Of a stretch of DNA of 64,000 nt, positions 38,062 to 48,366 are shown one piece after another. Position 1 is the first letter of the stretch; every line of letters starts with the position of its first letter. The stretch comes from G963675935 sp963719005 (GTDB lineage Bacteria; Planctomycetota; Planctomycetia; Pirellulales; Thermoguttaceae): positions 62,001 through 126,000 of the forward strand of contig CAVRAR010000004.1 of the NCBI GenBank assembly GCA_963719005.1. Direction: 5' to 3'. The translations under genes were made by a program, and so were the position numbers. Below the pieces are notes generated by a model that was not told the DNA's origin, did no database searches, and worked only from the letters and a program-made list of their open reading frames with translations.

Positions 38062-39495
38062 ATGAACAGACTACCGCACCGCCGATGCCTCTGGCAACGT
38101 CTCGTGGGTTCTTTGGCAATTTTATCGGTATCGGTTGCGGCGCTGTTGGGCTGCCGACCCGGCTCCGCCACCAGCGGGACGAAGGACATAGAGCCCGGCA
38201 AGCGGCCGGCGTCGAAATCCGTCCAGAAAACGCCCGTCCAGCCGCCGGCCGCTCCCGAAAAGGCGAAGCAGCCGTCGCCCGAAGTGCCGGTCAAGGATCT
38301 GCCGGGCGTTGAGACTCCGGTGCAGAAGCTGCCCGATCCGCAAGGATCCAAGCCGCCGGCGCCACCGGCTGCCTCCTCTGAGCCGAGCCCACACGCGGCC
38401 GTGAGTTGGGTGCCGGTAAGGCGAGTATCGGAAACGAAGCAAGTCTCGACCGCGTCAGAGCCGAGCCTGGAGGTGGCCGTCAAGTGGCTGCCCAAGCCTG
38501 CCGACAATCCGGCCGCCGAGGCCAAGGACCAGGCGGGAATGAAACCCTACAGCGAGAAATTGGACGCCGACGTGAAACTCGACCTGGTGCCGATCCCCGG
38601 TGGAACCTTCAAGATGGGAAGCCCCCCCGCTGAAAAGGACCGCAACGCCGACGAGGGGCCGCAAGTGCAAGTCAAGGTCGAGCCCTTCTGGATGGGCAAG
38701 TACGAAATCACCTGGAGCCAGTACGAGTTGTGGGGAATGGGGCTCGACAAGCAGCGGCGTGCCGCCAAGGAAGTCACGCCGACTTCCTGGGACAAAATGG
38801 CCGACGCCCTGGCGATTCCCACCAAGCCCTATTCCGACATGACCTTCGGCATGGGCAAGGAGGGCTACCCGGCGGTCTGCATGACGCAGTTCGCCGCCAA
38901 GATGTACTGCAAATGGCTCTCGGCCAAGACCGGCCACTATTATCGTCTGCCCACCGAGGCCGAATGGGAATATGCCTGCCGCGCTGGCACGACCACGGCC
39001 TACTCCTTCGGCAACGATCCCGAAAAGCTCGGCGACTACGCCTGGAGCAGCGACAATAGCGACGAGAAGTACCACAAGGTCGGCAAGAAGAAGCCGAATC
39101 CGTGGGGCCTCTACGACATGCACGGCAACGTCGCGGAGTGGTGCGTCGATCAATACTATCCCGACCGTTACAAGCAGTTGGGCGACAAGCTGGTCGAGAA
39201 CCCGGTGACCGGCGTCACGAAAGCGTATCCACAGGTGGCGCGTGGCGGGGCGTGGACCGACGAGGCCCCTTTGCTCCGCAGCGCCGCGCGGCGAGAGTCG
39301 AGCAAGGAGTGGAAAGCACAAGACCCGCAAATCCCCAAGAGCGTCTGGTACCACACCGACGCTCAGTTCGTCGGATTTCGCGTGGTCCGTCCCTTGCGGG
39401 TGCCCAGCCCCGAGGAGGCCGCTCGATACGAACTGACGGACTACGAGAAACGCGAGTTCTTGGATTACCGCAAGGCCCAAGCGGGAAAACAGTAG
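38062..39495 (+). CDS. SUMF1/formylglycine-generating-enzyme-domain lipoprotein
   Basis: The 477-residue protein has a lipoprotein signal (LAILSVSVAALLGC), a Pro/Lys/Ala-rich spacer (about 35-165), and a C-terminal FGE-sulfatase domain from about 174: DLVPIPGGTFKMGSPPAEKD, WMGKYEITWSQYELW, YRLPTEAEWEYACRAGTTT, NPWGLYDMHGNVAEWCVDQY, and VARGGAWTD. The copper-binding cysteine pair of true FGEs is not evident, so it is probably a binding or scaffold relative rather than a sulfatase activator; such proteins are abundant in planctomycetes. A Gfo/Idh oxidoreductase follows 55 bases downstream. Confidence 0.88.
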   Translation: MNRLPHRRCLWQRLVGSLAILSVSVAALLGCRPGSATSGTKDIEPGKRPASKSVQKTPVQPPAAPEKAKQPSPEVPVKDLPGVETPVQKLPDPQGSKPPAPPAASSEPSPHAAVSWVPVRRVSETKQVSTASEPSLEVAVKWLPKPADNPAAEAKDQAGMKPYSEKLDADVKLDLVPIPGGTFKMGSPPAEKDRNADEGPQVQVKVEPFWMGKYEITWSQYELWGMGLDKQRRAAKEVTPTSWDKMADALAIPTKPYSDMTFGMGKEGYPAVCMTQFAAKMYCKWLSAKTGHYYRLPTEAEWEYACRAGTTTAYSFGNDPEKLGDYAWSSDNSDEKYHKVGKKKPNPWGLYDMHGNVAEWCVDQYYPDRYKQLGDKLVENPVTGVTKAYPQVARGGAWTDEAPLLRSAARRESSKEWKAQDPQIPKSVWYHTDAQFVGFRVVRPLRVPSPEEAARYELTDYEKREFLDYRKAQAGKQ

Positions 39496-39550
39496 GAGCT
39501 TTGTGCGACATCGTTTTCGGCAACAATGGTTTCAGCCCTGGAGTAGAGCA

Positions 39551-40824
39551 ATGAACGCAGTAAGACAAGCCAATCGCAGGGATTTTCTAAAAGGGACGAC
39601 GGTGGCCGCGGCGGGAATCGCCCTGGCCGGTGGATTGGATCTTTCGCGGGCGGCGTATGCCGCCGGCAGCGACGAGTTGAAGATCGCCCTGATCGGTTGC
39701 GGCGGCCGCGGCGGCGGCGCCGTCAGCGACTGCCTCTCGTCGTGCGCAGAACGTCGAGACTAATCGCCGTGGCCGACGCCTTCGCCGACAATGCCAAGGA
39801 CAAGCTGGCGGAGTTGCGAAAGGACGAAGACATCGTTAAGAAGATCGACGTGCCCGAGGACCGCATCTTCGTCGGATTCGACGCCTACAAGAAGGCGATT
39901 GCCGCCGGGCCGGACATCGTCTTGCTGACCACGCCGCCGGGGTTTCGCCCGATTCACTATGCCGCGGCCATCGCCGCCGGCAAGCACGTCTTCATGGAGA
40001 AGCCGTGCTGCACCGACGCCCCGGGCTTCCGCTCATTGATGGAAACCAACAAGCTGGCAGACGAGAAAGGATTGAAGGTCGTCGTCGGATTGCAGCGCCG
40101 CCACAGCAAGGAATTCCTCGGCAAAGTCAAGCGAATCCAGGAAGGCTCGCTCGGCAAGCTGATGCTCATGCGCGCCTATTGGAACAACGGCCCCATTTGG
40201 GTGCGCGAGCGCCAACCGGGTCAAACCGAGATGGAATATCAGATGCGCAACTGGTATCACTTCGTCTGGCTCTGCGGCGATCACATCCTCGAACAGCACG
40301 TCCACAACCTCGACGTCTGCAATTGGGTCAAGCAGGATCACCCCGAGAGGGCCAACGGCGTCGGAAGCTGCCAATGCCGCCCCGACAACCGCAAGATCGG
40401 TCAAATCTACGACAATCATTTCGTCGAGTTCACCTACAAAGACGGCACGAAACTGTACGGCCAATGTCGCCAGCAGCCCAACATTTGGGACATCGTCACC
40501 CAGTTCGCCCACGGAACCAAGGGCGCGATGGAACTGCCGGGCAACGGCAGCGACGGCTACAAGCAAGAGCACGTCGATCTGGTCAACGCCATTCGCAACG
40601 GCGAGAAGCTCAACGACGGCTGGTACGGCGCCACCAGCAGCATGACCGGGATATTGGGCCGCATGGCGACCTATTCCGGCCAGGAAGTTTTCTGGGACGA
40701 GGCCGTCAAGAAGGGCCCGAACGAGATGCCGAAGAAGTTCGCCTTCGACGCCGATCCGCCGGTAATGCCCGACAAGAACGGCAACTACCCGCAATTCGTT
40801 CCCGGCGAGTACAAGCCGTACTGA
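39551..40824 (+). CDS. Gfo/Idh/MocA-family oxidoreductase, Tat-exported (frameshifted)
   Basis: From ATG 39551 a twin-arginine leader (NRRDFLKGTTVAAAGIALAG) precedes a Rossmann fold (LKIALIGCGGRGGGAVSDCL). The frame then breaks near 39745, where one base is missing or two small indels occur, and resumes as LIAVADAFADNAKDKLAELR through PPGFRPIHYAAAIAAGKHVFMEKPCCTDA (EKP motif), HFVWLCGDHILEQHVHNLDV and EFTYKDGTKLYGQCRQQ. The repaired protein is about 424 residues. Tat-exported sugar dehydrogenases of this type are common in planctomycetes. Substrate unknown. Confidence 0.88.
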
Positions 40825-41188
40825 GCGTTGCGAGGCGACATCAGAATTGATCGCCGGGAAGAGCAGGTAGTGGGTCAACAGTGTGTTGTTAGCTGGCTCG
40901 GCAATTCGCCCAAAAACACACGCTGCCAACTCCCAGCAAGAAACTGCGGCCCCAATACCAAACTGTACCGCTGCAAGTGTTGTAACCAGCAACCAGGTTG
41001 GCTATATACCTATACCCCGTCGGACTGGACACAGCCGAGGACTTTATGTAGACGTATACTTTCGCCAATTGACAAGGCGGCTCCGGTGCACTAAGCTGCA
41101 TTGCGTAGTGAATTGCTGGGTACTGTGCAGCCATAACTACAATATACGACAGGCGTTAGAAACGCCATCGTGGTGCCGGAGAGGTTTA
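40825..41188. other. intergenic upstream of the Fic gene, nothing recognised
   Basis: No gene or clear repeat is visible in this 364-base stretch. It is less GC-rich than its left neighbours, like the following Fic gene, and may belong to the same acquired segment. Confidence 0.45.
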
Positions 41189-42424
41189 ATGGCAAAGACG
41201 CCGTTACAGGCACAGAGAGGGACAGGTCAGCGGACATATACGCGGACGCATCCGTGGATGACATTTTCGCTTGACCTTCAGCGAGCCCCATTCAAGTTCT
41301 GGATGGATTTAGGGGCAATTCAATCAAAGATTGAACATGTTGCTAACGCCCTCTTGCCGCCAGAAGTGGCGAAAGAGCTTCGCATTCTCTACCTTGCAAA
41401 GGGTGTTCATGCAACAACCGCTATCGAGGGCAACACCTTGTCGGAAGACGAGGTTCGCAATCGCATTAGAAAAAGTGGACCGTCGCTGCCAAAATCAAAA
41501 GAGTATCTTGCTAAAGAAATAGACAACATTGCGCGGACGTGCAATACCATTGGCAGAGAGGTACTGGGGGGAGAAGAGGCCCCCTTGAGCGTGGAACGGA
41601 TCAAGGCGTTTAACCGTCGCGTCTTGAAGGGTTTGCCCTTAGAGAGCGACGTGACGCCCGGTGCGTTTCGTCGGCATTCTGTCGGCGTCGCAAATTACAG
41701 GGGTGCGCCGTGGGAGGATTGCGAGTTTTTGATAGAACGACTATGCCAATGGCTTAATCGCGAAGTCGTTGCGAATGATCCCGAACTCGCGACCGGCTTT
41801 GCGGTTTTGCGAGCCATCATGGCTCATCTATATATCGCTTGGATTCACCCATTCGGAGATGGCAACGGCAGAACAGCACGCCTGGTCGAGTTTCAGATTC
41901 TTCTTTCTGGTCGAGTACCTTCAATCGCGGCACACCTTCTAAGCAACTTTTACAACCAGACTAGAGCAGACTACTATCGAAGCCTAGCTGCTGCAAGCAA
42001 ATCCGAACGTGGTGCACTTGAATTTCTTACCTATGGATTGCGCGGACTGCGAGATGCCCTCGATGAACAAATTCAGCAGATCCGCATATATCAGTGGGAG
42101 GTTGCGTGGCGAGATTATGTGTATCGCCGATTTCGAGGAAAAACGGGTAACGCGGTTGAAAGACGGCGACTGCTTGCGTTGGAACTGGCCAACGCTGATC
42201 CACGTCGAGTACCAATCAGAAAACTACACCGACTCACCCCCGAGCTTGCGGAACTTTACGCGAGGAAGACGATCAAAACGCTGACTCGCGATGTGCACGT
42301 ATTAGAAGAAATGGACCTAATTGTTCGGAGGGGAAGAGCGTGTGAAGCCAACGGAGCTTTGTTAACCGAGTTTTTGCCACGCCGGAGGGCCGCCAACGAT
42401 GATGCGACGGAGACCGCCACCTAG
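41189..42424 (+). CDS. Fic-domain adenylyltransferase, self-inhibited class II
   Basis: From ATG 41189 (ribosome-binding site GGAGAGG) the protein has 411 residues. It has an N-terminal Fic_N-like region with the inhibitory helix TTAIEGN (T76-E80-G81), which blocks the active site in class II Fic proteins, then the catalytic loop HPFGDGNGRTARL with H220, and a C-terminal winged-helix-like part (AVERRRLLALELANADPRRVP to VLEEMDLIVRRGRA). Fic proteins usually transfer AMP to a Tyr, Ser or Thr of a target protein. No separate FicA-type antitoxin is adjacent, as expected. Lower GC than neighbouring genes suggests transfer. Confidence 0.9.
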   Translation: MAKTPLQAQRGTGQRTYTRTHPWMTFSLDLQRAPFKFWMDLGAIQSKIEHVANALLPPEVAKELRILYLAKGVHATTAIEGNTLSEDEVRNRIRKSGPSLPKSKEYLAKEIDNIARTCNTIGREVLGGEEAPLSVERIKAFNRRVLKGLPLESDVTPGAFRRHSVGVANYRGAPWEDCEFLIERLCQWLNREVVANDPELATGFAVLRAIMAHLYIAWIHPFGDGNGRTARLVEFQILLSGRVPSIAAHLLSNFYNQTRADYYRSLAAASKSERGALEFLTYGLRGLRDALDEQIQQIRIYQWEVAWRDYVYRRFRGKTGNAVERRRLLALELANADPRRVPIRKLHRLTPELAELYARKTIKTLTRDVHVLEEMDLIVRRGRACEANGALLTEFLPRRRAANDDATETAT

Positions 42425-42512
42425 ACGGCGGCCGCTCAGCAACGCACTCTTGCCCCAGTACCAAAAAGTAGACGATTGCACGCTCTCCGCCACTGCGTTA
42501 GAATAGCGGTTG

Positions 42513-43728
42513 ATGACGCAAGCCGTTGGCGATCTACTGGCCGGAAAGCTTCGCGGGCTTGACCCGAGCCATCCGGACTACGCGCCTCGCGGCGTCGATG
42601 CGCTGCTGGCCGCCGCGCGAACCGCCGGCGCCACCGACATCCATCTCCAGCCGACCGGCGCCCATTTGGAGTTGAAGTTCCGCGTCGACGGCGTTTTGCT
42701 CCCCGTCGCCACCTTCCCGCAGGCGCTGGCCGGCAACGTGGTCGCCCGCTTGAAGGTTCTGGCGGGCCTGTTGACCTACCAGACCGATCGTCCGCAGGAA
42801 GGACGCATCCGGCTGCCGCAGGACGACGTGGAAATGCGGGTCTGCACGTATCCGACGCTCCACGGCGAGCGGGCGGTCGTGCGGTTGTTCGGCGGCGCGA
42901 AGCGCTACCAGCATCTCGACGACCTCGGCCTGCCCGCCGACGTGCTCCCGACGCTGCAAACCTTGCTGTCGCAGACGTCGGGTGCTATCCTCGTGTCGGG
43001 GCCCGCGGGCAGCGGCAAAACGACCACGATTTACGCCTGCCTCCGCGAAATCGCCCGGCGAACCGACGGTGCGCGGAGCCTGATGACGATCGAAGATCCG
43101 GTCGAAGTGTCGGTCGGCGGCGTGGCGCAGTCGCAGGTGCATCCGACCGTCGGGCTGGACCTTGCGGCGGGCTTGCGGTTCCTCATGCGGCAAGACCCCG
43201 AGGTCATCATGGTGGGCGAAATACGCGATCGGCCGACCGCCGAAGCCGCCCTGCAAGCCTCGCTTACCGGCCACTTGCTGCTGAGCACCTTTCACGCCGG
43301 CAGCGCCGCCGAGACCGTCGGCCGGCTGTTGGACATGGGCATCGAGCCCTACGTCCTTCGCAGCGGCATCCTGGCGATCCTCCACCAGCGTTTGCTCCGC
43401 CGGCTCTGCGCCTGTTGCCGAGCCGAGCGACAAGCCCGAAGCAAGGCTCGGCCTGGAGGTCCAACGGGCGAAGCTGCCTCGCGGCTGCGCCGAGTGCGGC
43501 GGCACCGGCTACCAGGGGCGGTTCCTGCTGGTCGAAATGCTCATGCTCTCGCGAACCGATCTCGCCCGGGCGGTCCTGACGCGCTCCGACACGGCCACGA
43601 TCGAGCGTCTGGCGGTCGAGGGGGGCATGATTACTCGCTGGCAGCGGGCTTGCCACGCCGTCGACGACGGCCTCACGAGCCCCGCCGAAGTGCGTCGCGT
43701 GCTGGGTTTTTCCGGAGGCGTCGATTAG
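42513..43728 (+). CDS. GspE/PilB-type secretion ATPase (frameshifted)
   Basis: This hexameric ATPase drives pseudopilus assembly. Motifs: ATDIHLQPTGAHLELKFRVDG, LTYQTDRPQEGRI, Walker A GPAGSGKTTT, TIEDPVE, Asp/His boxes and Walker B-like EVIMVGEIRDRPTAEAAL, STFHAG. The C-terminal zinc tetrad CACC...CAEC follows. One extra base at about 43415-43430 breaks the frame just between the two Cys pairs; the corrected end reads RGCAECGGTGYQGRFLLVEM and stops at 43728, for about 404 residues. The usual N1 domain is missing, so it is a short form. It starts a cluster with three GspF proteins and prepilin-like proteins. Confidence 0.92.
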
Positions 43729-43957
43729 CGTGTTCCTGCGAAACCGCAAGCGGCGGTATAAAAAATCCATTTTCAACTTCGCAAAACAATCGTCGATTTG
43801 ATAGAATAGTGGCACGGAGCAGATTGTAGGCGATTTCTGTCGCCGATCGGGTCTGAATTTGGGTGCGGATCGGGCGTCCGGGGGTGTTTTTCGGGGGATC
43901 GCACGATTTGTACGTAAAACCTCGGGCAACTCGGCTCTTACCTATTAGGAGCAAAGA

Positions 43958-44515
43958 GTGAGCGCCCTCGGCACCGACCCACTGCTGCTTGGCCTGGCCG
44001 CCGGCGATGAGCGGGCGTTCGCGGCGCTCTACGACCGCTTCGCCGCACGGATGTACCGCGTGGCCCTGCGCCTCCTTGCTTCGCCCGAGGATGCCGAGGA
44101 CGTGGTGCAGGAGGTTTTCTTGGCCACCGTCCGTTCCCACGAAAGGCTGGCTGGCGTGCGCGACTTGACCTCTTACCTGTTTACGGCGATCCACCGGGCG
44201 GCGGGCCGCGCGGCGCTGCGGCGGGCAAGAGCGGTTCCCCTTTCGCCCACGGCCGCCGACGAAGCCGTCGCCCCGCCCGAACAGACCGCCACGGATGGCC
44301 CCGATTGGCATCGCCTGCAACAGGCCGTTCGCGCGTTGCCCGACGAACAGCGCGAAGTCGTCACCTTGAAGATCGACGGCGAGCTGACCTTCGCTCAAAT
44401 CGCCCAGATCGTCGGCGTGAGCATCAGTACGGCAGCCAGCCGATACCAATACGCTTTGCGAAAGTTGAGATCCTCTCTGGCCGGCGTGCGAACATCGCTG
44501 GAAGTGAGGTCGTGA
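43958..44515 (+). CDS. ECF-type RNA polymerase sigma factor
   Basis: The 185-residue protein starts at GTG 43958 behind AGGAGC. Region 2 is AFAALYDRFAARMYRVALRL with DAEDVVQEVFLATVRSHERL; region 4 is LPDEQREVVTLKIDGELTFA with QIAQIVGVSISTAASRYQYA. It would direct RNA polymerase to its own promoter set. It lies between the GspE gene and the GspF genes and its stop overlaps the next ATG (TGATG at 44513-44517), so it is coupled to the following membrane protein, a probable anti-sigma factor. A 229-base leader precedes it. Confidence 0.92.
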   Translation: MSALGTDPLLLGLAAGDERAFAALYDRFAARMYRVALRLLASPEDAEDVVQEVFLATVRSHERLAGVRDLTSYLFTAIHRAAGRAALRRARAVPLSPTAADEAVAPPEQTATDGPDWHRLQQAVRALPDEQREVVTLKIDGELTFAQIAQIVGVSISTAASRYQYALRKLRSSLAGVRTSLEVRS

Positions 44516-44964
44516 TGGATAATTCACAGTTTCCGGCAGAACTTGAACGGGTCGAGCACGTTTTGGCGTGTGCCCCGCGTGCCGAGCCTTCGGCGGTGTT
44601 GCGGCGGCGGGTGCTCGACGACGTTCGGGAGGAGCTGCGGCACTGCGTGCTGCACCGCTTGCGGGTCGAACTGCTCCGCGAACAGAAGCGGTCGAGCCGG
44701 CGGTTCGCCGTGGCGTGTGCGGCGAGCTTCCTGGTTGCGGTGGGCCTCTCGATCGGCGGAATGCACGCGGCCGGCGTCGCCCTGAAACCGCCGGCCTCGG
44801 CGCCGACCGTTGCCGACGTGGCCTGGCAAATTCAGCAGCTTTCGCCGCAGATTTCCGAAAAAGATTCGCTCCTTCAAGCGACGCTAAGACAGGTCGGCCC
44901 GGAGGCGGCTTGCGGAGACATCCTGAAGAACGTTTTCACCGACTCCAAACCCCATGACCCTTAA
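44515..44964 (+). CDS. small membrane protein, candidate anti-sigma factor
   Basis: The 149-residue protein from ATG 44515 has a cytoplasmic N-terminal part of about 63 residues (MDNSQFPAELERVEHVLACA...HCVLHRLRVELLREQK), one membrane helix (FAVACAASFLVAVGLSIGGM), and an outside tail of about 60 residues. Its start overlaps the ECF stop. Size, topology and coupling are those of anti-sigma factors, but no zinc-binding HxxxCxxC motif is present. Its end overlaps the first GspF start by 11 bases. Confidence 0.65.
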   Translation: MDNSQFPAELERVEHVLACAPRAEPSAVLRRRVLDDVREELRHCVLHRLRVELLREQKRSSRRFAVACAASFLVAVGLSIGGMHAAGVALKPPASAPTVADVAWQIQQLSPQISEKDSLLQATLRQVGPEAACGDILKNVFTDSKPHDP

Positions 44965-45964
44965 CGATCTGCTTGCTCTGAACGAAGAGATCGCCGCCCT
45001 GGTGCGAGCGGGCGTGCCGCTCGAACACGGGCTGGCCGACCTCGGCGCCGACATGCCCGGCCGGCTCGGCAAGGCGGCGGCTTCGCTGGCCGAGCGAACG
45101 GCCCGCGGCGAATCGTTGGAGCAAGCCCTGGCCGATCAGGCGATTGCCCTCTCGCCGGCCTATCAGGCGGTGGTCCAGGCCGGCTTGCGAGCGGGTCGCT
45201 TGCCCGCCGCGCTCGAGGCCGTTGCCGCTTCGGCCCATCGCACCGCCGAAACCCAGCACGCCGCCATCGTGGCCGTCAGCTATCCGCTATTGATATTCGC
45301 CGTGGTCTGGGAGGGGCTGGCCATTTTTTCGCAAGTGTTGGCGCCCCGCCTGGCATCGTCATTTCACGCCTTGAACGTGCCGGGGCAGCGGCTGTTTGCG
45401 TTCCTTGCCTGGCTCGGCCATTCGGCGGGGTGGTGGGGACCGGCCATGCCGATCTTCCTGGCCCTGCTCCTGTTCCTGTGGTGGCACGCCTGCACCCGGG
45501 CGGCCGCCCTTCACAGCCGCCGCACCGATTGGCTCTTGGGCTGGCTGCCGTGGATGGGTCAGGCGCTGCGATTTTCGCGGACGGCGGCGTTCCTCGAAAT
45601 CCTCGCCCTGTTGGTGGAGAACCGCACGCCGTTGGATGAGGCGGTCACGCTGGCCGCCTCGGCCTCCGGCGATCCGAAAACGGTTCGTGCCGCCCGGCAA
45701 TTGAGCGAAACGCTCCGCCGCGGCCAAGTGCAGCCGTTTTCGGGCGATCCGGCCTTTCCGCCGCTGATGAATTGGCTCGTGCTGGCGGCTGGCCACGACG
45801 GCGCGCTGCTGCCGGCCCTGCAACATTCCGCCACGACGTACCATCGCCGCGCCCGGAATCAGTCCGATCTGCTTCGCGTGTTGCTGCCGGCCTTCCTGAC
45901 GGTCGTGGTCGCCGGCAGCATCACGGCCGCGTACGCTTTGGTGTTGTTCATCCCTATACGATGA
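44954..45964 (+). CDS. GspF-like inner-membrane protein 1
   Basis: The 336-residue protein has two GspF domains: N-terminal LNEEIAALVRAGVPLEHGLADL with GLRAGRLPAALEAVAA, and C-terminal FSRTAAFLEILALLVENRTPLDEAV with LVLAAGHDGALLPALQHSA, each followed by hydrophobic helices. GspF/PilC is the membrane platform of type II secretion and type IV pili. It is the first of three different GspF-like genes in a row and overlaps the putative anti-sigma gene. Confidence 0.88.
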   Translation: MTLNDLLALNEEIAALVRAGVPLEHGLADLGADMPGRLGKAAASLAERTARGESLEQALADQAIALSPAYQAVVQAGLRAGRLPAALEAVAASAHRTAETQHAAIVAVSYPLLIFAVVWEGLAIFSQVLAPRLASSFHALNVPGQRLFAFLAWLGHSAGWWGPAMPIFLALLLFLWWHACTRAAALHSRRTDWLLGWLPWMGQALRFSRTAAFLEILALLVENRTPLDEAVTLAASASGDPKTVRAARQLSETLRRGQVQPFSGDPAFPPLMNWLVLAAGHDGALLPALQHSATTYHRRARNQSDLLRVLLPAFLTVVVAGSITAAYALVLFIPIR

Positions 45965-45991
45965 TGTTGCACGCTCTGGCAAGATGACCCC

Positions 45992-47055
45992 ATGACGCGA
46001 TTTTCCTGGCCTACTCTCGACGTATCGCGAAAGCTCTCGGTCGAAGAGGCGACCGAGTTGGCTGCGCGGGTGGCCGAGCTGACCAAGGCCGGGCTGCCGC
46101 TGGGCGCGGGGCTCCGGGCGCTGGCCGGCGAACTGACCAGCCGGCGGCTGGCGCACGCGGTGCTGGCTCTGGCCGACCGGCTCGACGCCGGCGACGATCT
46201 GGCCGCCGCCATCGATTCGCTCGGCAGCCGGCTTCCGCCGCACCTGCGCGGGCTGGTTCTGGCCGGACTGCGCAGCGGTCAACTGCCCGAGGTTCTGGAG
46301 GAATACGTCGACCTCGAACACAGTCAGGCCGACCTTCGCCGCCGCCTCTGGTCGAGCCTGCTCTATCCCTTCGTGCTGCTGGCGGTGCTCACGGCGCTGG
46401 TGGTGTTATCGCGTTTGTTCATCATAGGCGGATGCATAAGTATGTTCATGGACTTCAAGGCGGACTTGCCCGCCATGACGAAGTGGTTCATCGCTTCGTC
46501 GTGGCCGATGACGTGGGGCATGTTGGCACTGTTGTGCCTGATGGCGGTGGTGCCGGCCATGCTCGCCGTGGCGCCCCATGCAAGATGGATGTGGCCGATG
46601 CTCTACAAGGTGCCGATGATGGGGCCGGTGTTGCGATGGGGGCACCTGGCTCAGTTCGGGCGGATGATGGATATGCTGCTCGGCCAGCAAGTGCCGCTGC
46701 CCGACGCCCTGCAACTGACGTCCGAAGGGCTCCGCGAGGGCAACCTGGCCACGGCGTGCCGCCGCGTGGCGGACGAGGTCGGCCAGGGTCGCGTTCTCTA
46801 TCAGAGCCTGGCCGACCGGCCGCAGTTTCCGCTGAGCATGATTCCGGTGATCGAATGGGGACAGCGCGCCCGGCGTTGCCCGACGCCTTCCATGCCGTCG
46901 CCGAAATGTTTGAAGGCCGAGTGCGCTCGCAAAGCTCCCTCTTGGAGGCCATCCTGCTGCCGGTGATGCTCCTGTTCATCGTCACCTTTGCGGGCGTGTT
47001 TGTCCTTGCCATGATGTTGCCGATGATTACGTTGATCAGTAAGTTATCGGGATAA
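45992..47055 (+). CDS. GspF-like inner-membrane protein 2 (frameshifted)
   Basis: Starting at ATG 45992, the protein has SVEEATELAARVAELTKAGL with LAGLRSGQLPEVLEEYVDLE and GHLAQFGRMMDMLLGQQVPL. Near 46866 one base is missing (GGGGACAGCGCGCCCGG); correcting it continues as PALPDAFHAVAEMFEGRVRS and the final helix LPVMLLFIVTFAGVFVLAMM, ending at 47055, about 354 residues. Same fold as GspF 1 but only distantly related. A Met-rich helix-rich region is at about 140-200. Confidence 0.87.
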
Positions 47056-47091
47056 CCAGTAGTTTTTTGACACAAGTCGAGTGGTCGCGCG

Positions 47092-48366
47092 ATGGACCTT
47101 GCCGCTTTTATCGCTGTCTGCGTTATCTTGCTGGTGGGACTCCTCATCGGGATCGCCGTGGTAGCGTTGATTCGCAACTTCCGCGGCAGAGACAAGCGGG
47201 CAGGCGGCAGCGTCATCGGCTCGATTCTTGTGGTAACGGGGTGGACTTTCGCTATTCTGCTGCTTTTCATTATCCTAATTGCCGTGTTCGGACCGGTGGG
47301 GCTGGTGGGCTGCGGAATCGTGGCCTTCGTGCTGATCGAGTGCGTTCGGAAGCGGCGGGCGTCGCAGCAGAGCGGGCTGCTGTGGCTGCTGGTCGTATCG
47401 GCCGAGCGGTCGATGCCGCTGGGGCCCGCCATCGAGGCGTTCGCCGCCGAGCTGGGCGGCTCGTTCGCCTGGCGAGCCAGACGGCTGGCCGAACTGCTGG
47501 CCGCAGGCACTCCGCTGCCCGACGCGTTGGAACTCTGTCCCGGCTTGCTGCCGGCTTATGCCATGCCGATGATTCGCGTCGGCAGCCAATCGGGCGCGCT
47601 GGCCCCGGCTTTGCGGCAGGTGGCGGCCGTCCACAACCAAAACGCGCCGGTATTCATGTCCATGATCGGTAAGATCGCCTACCTGTTGCTGTTGCCGTGG
47701 TTTGCGGTCGTCGTTCTCGTGTTTGTCATGTGCTGGATCATTCCGAAATTCACAGCGATCTTCCGCGACTTCGGCACGAGCCTGCCGCCGATGACGAAAG
47801 TCCTGATTCAGGCATCTTATTTCTTCGTCAACTACTGGTACCTGTTTTTCCCGTTCTTTCTCCTGTTCACGTGGCTGTTCGTTTACGCGGTGGTGCGGTA
47901 TTTCGGCTGGACGCTGTGGGACATGCCGCCGATAAACCGATTGGCGCGGCGGCTCGATTCGGCGCGGATCCTGGACGGCTTGGCCCTGGTTGCCGGGCAG
48001 CAGCGGCCGATGGCCGAGGGCATTGCCACGCTGGCCATCTCCTATCCGAAGGTGGACATTCGCCGGCGTTTGGCGCTGGCGGCCTTCGACATCGAAGCCG
48101 GCGGCGATTGGGCTGATAGCCTCGCCCGCCGCAGCTTGATCCGCCGCGCCGATCTCGCGGTGCTGCAAGCCGCCCAGCGGGCGGGCAACCTCCCCTGGGC
48201 CATGCAGGAGATGGCCGACAGCGCCCGCCGCCGAGTCCTCTACAGGCTGCAAGCGATCGTTCAGACGGTCTTTCCCGCCGCGGTGATCTGCTTCGGCGCG
48301 ATGGTAATGTTCATCGTGGTGGCGTTGTTCCTGCCGTTGATCAGTTTAATTGAAAAGCTAGCATGA
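47092..48366 (+). CDS. GspF-like inner-membrane protein 3 with extra N-terminal membrane segments
   Basis: The 424-residue protein begins with two additional membrane segments (about 4-27 and 42-75) not usual for GspF. Then come the two GspF repeats: LLWLLVVSAERSMPLGPAIE with PMIRVGSQSGALAPALRQVA, and DSARILDGLALVAGQQRPMA with VLQAAQRAGNLPWAMQEMAD. The Gly-Ala-Leu pattern (G..G.L..AL) is preserved in both. Its stop overlaps the ATG of the next gene (ATGA at 48363-48366). Confidence 0.88.
   Translation: MDLAAFIAVCVILLVGLLIGIAVVALIRNFRGRDKRAGGSVIGSILVVTGWTFAILLLFIILIAVFGPVGLVGCGIVAFVLIECVRKRRASQQSGLLWLLVVSAERSMPLGPAIEAFAAELGGSFAWRARRLAELLAAGTPLPDALELCPGLLPAYAMPMIRVGSQSGALAPALRQVAAVHNQNAPVFMSMIGKIAYLLLLPWFAVVVLVFVMCWIIPKFTAIFRDFGTSLPPMTKVLIQASYFFVNYWYLFFPFFLLFTWLFVYAVVRYFGWTLWDMPPINRLARRLDSARILDGLALVAGQQRPMAEGIATLAISYPKVDIRRRLALAAFDIEAGGDWADSLARRSLIRRADLAVLQAAQRAGNLPWAMQEMADSARRRVLYRLQAIVQTVFPAAVICFGAMVMFIVVALFLPLISLIEKLA

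Noticed and set aside
41189..42424. Fic toxin with a separate FicA-type antitoxin
   Set aside because: The inhibitory motif TTAIEGN is in the same polypeptide and no small antitoxin gene is adjacent.
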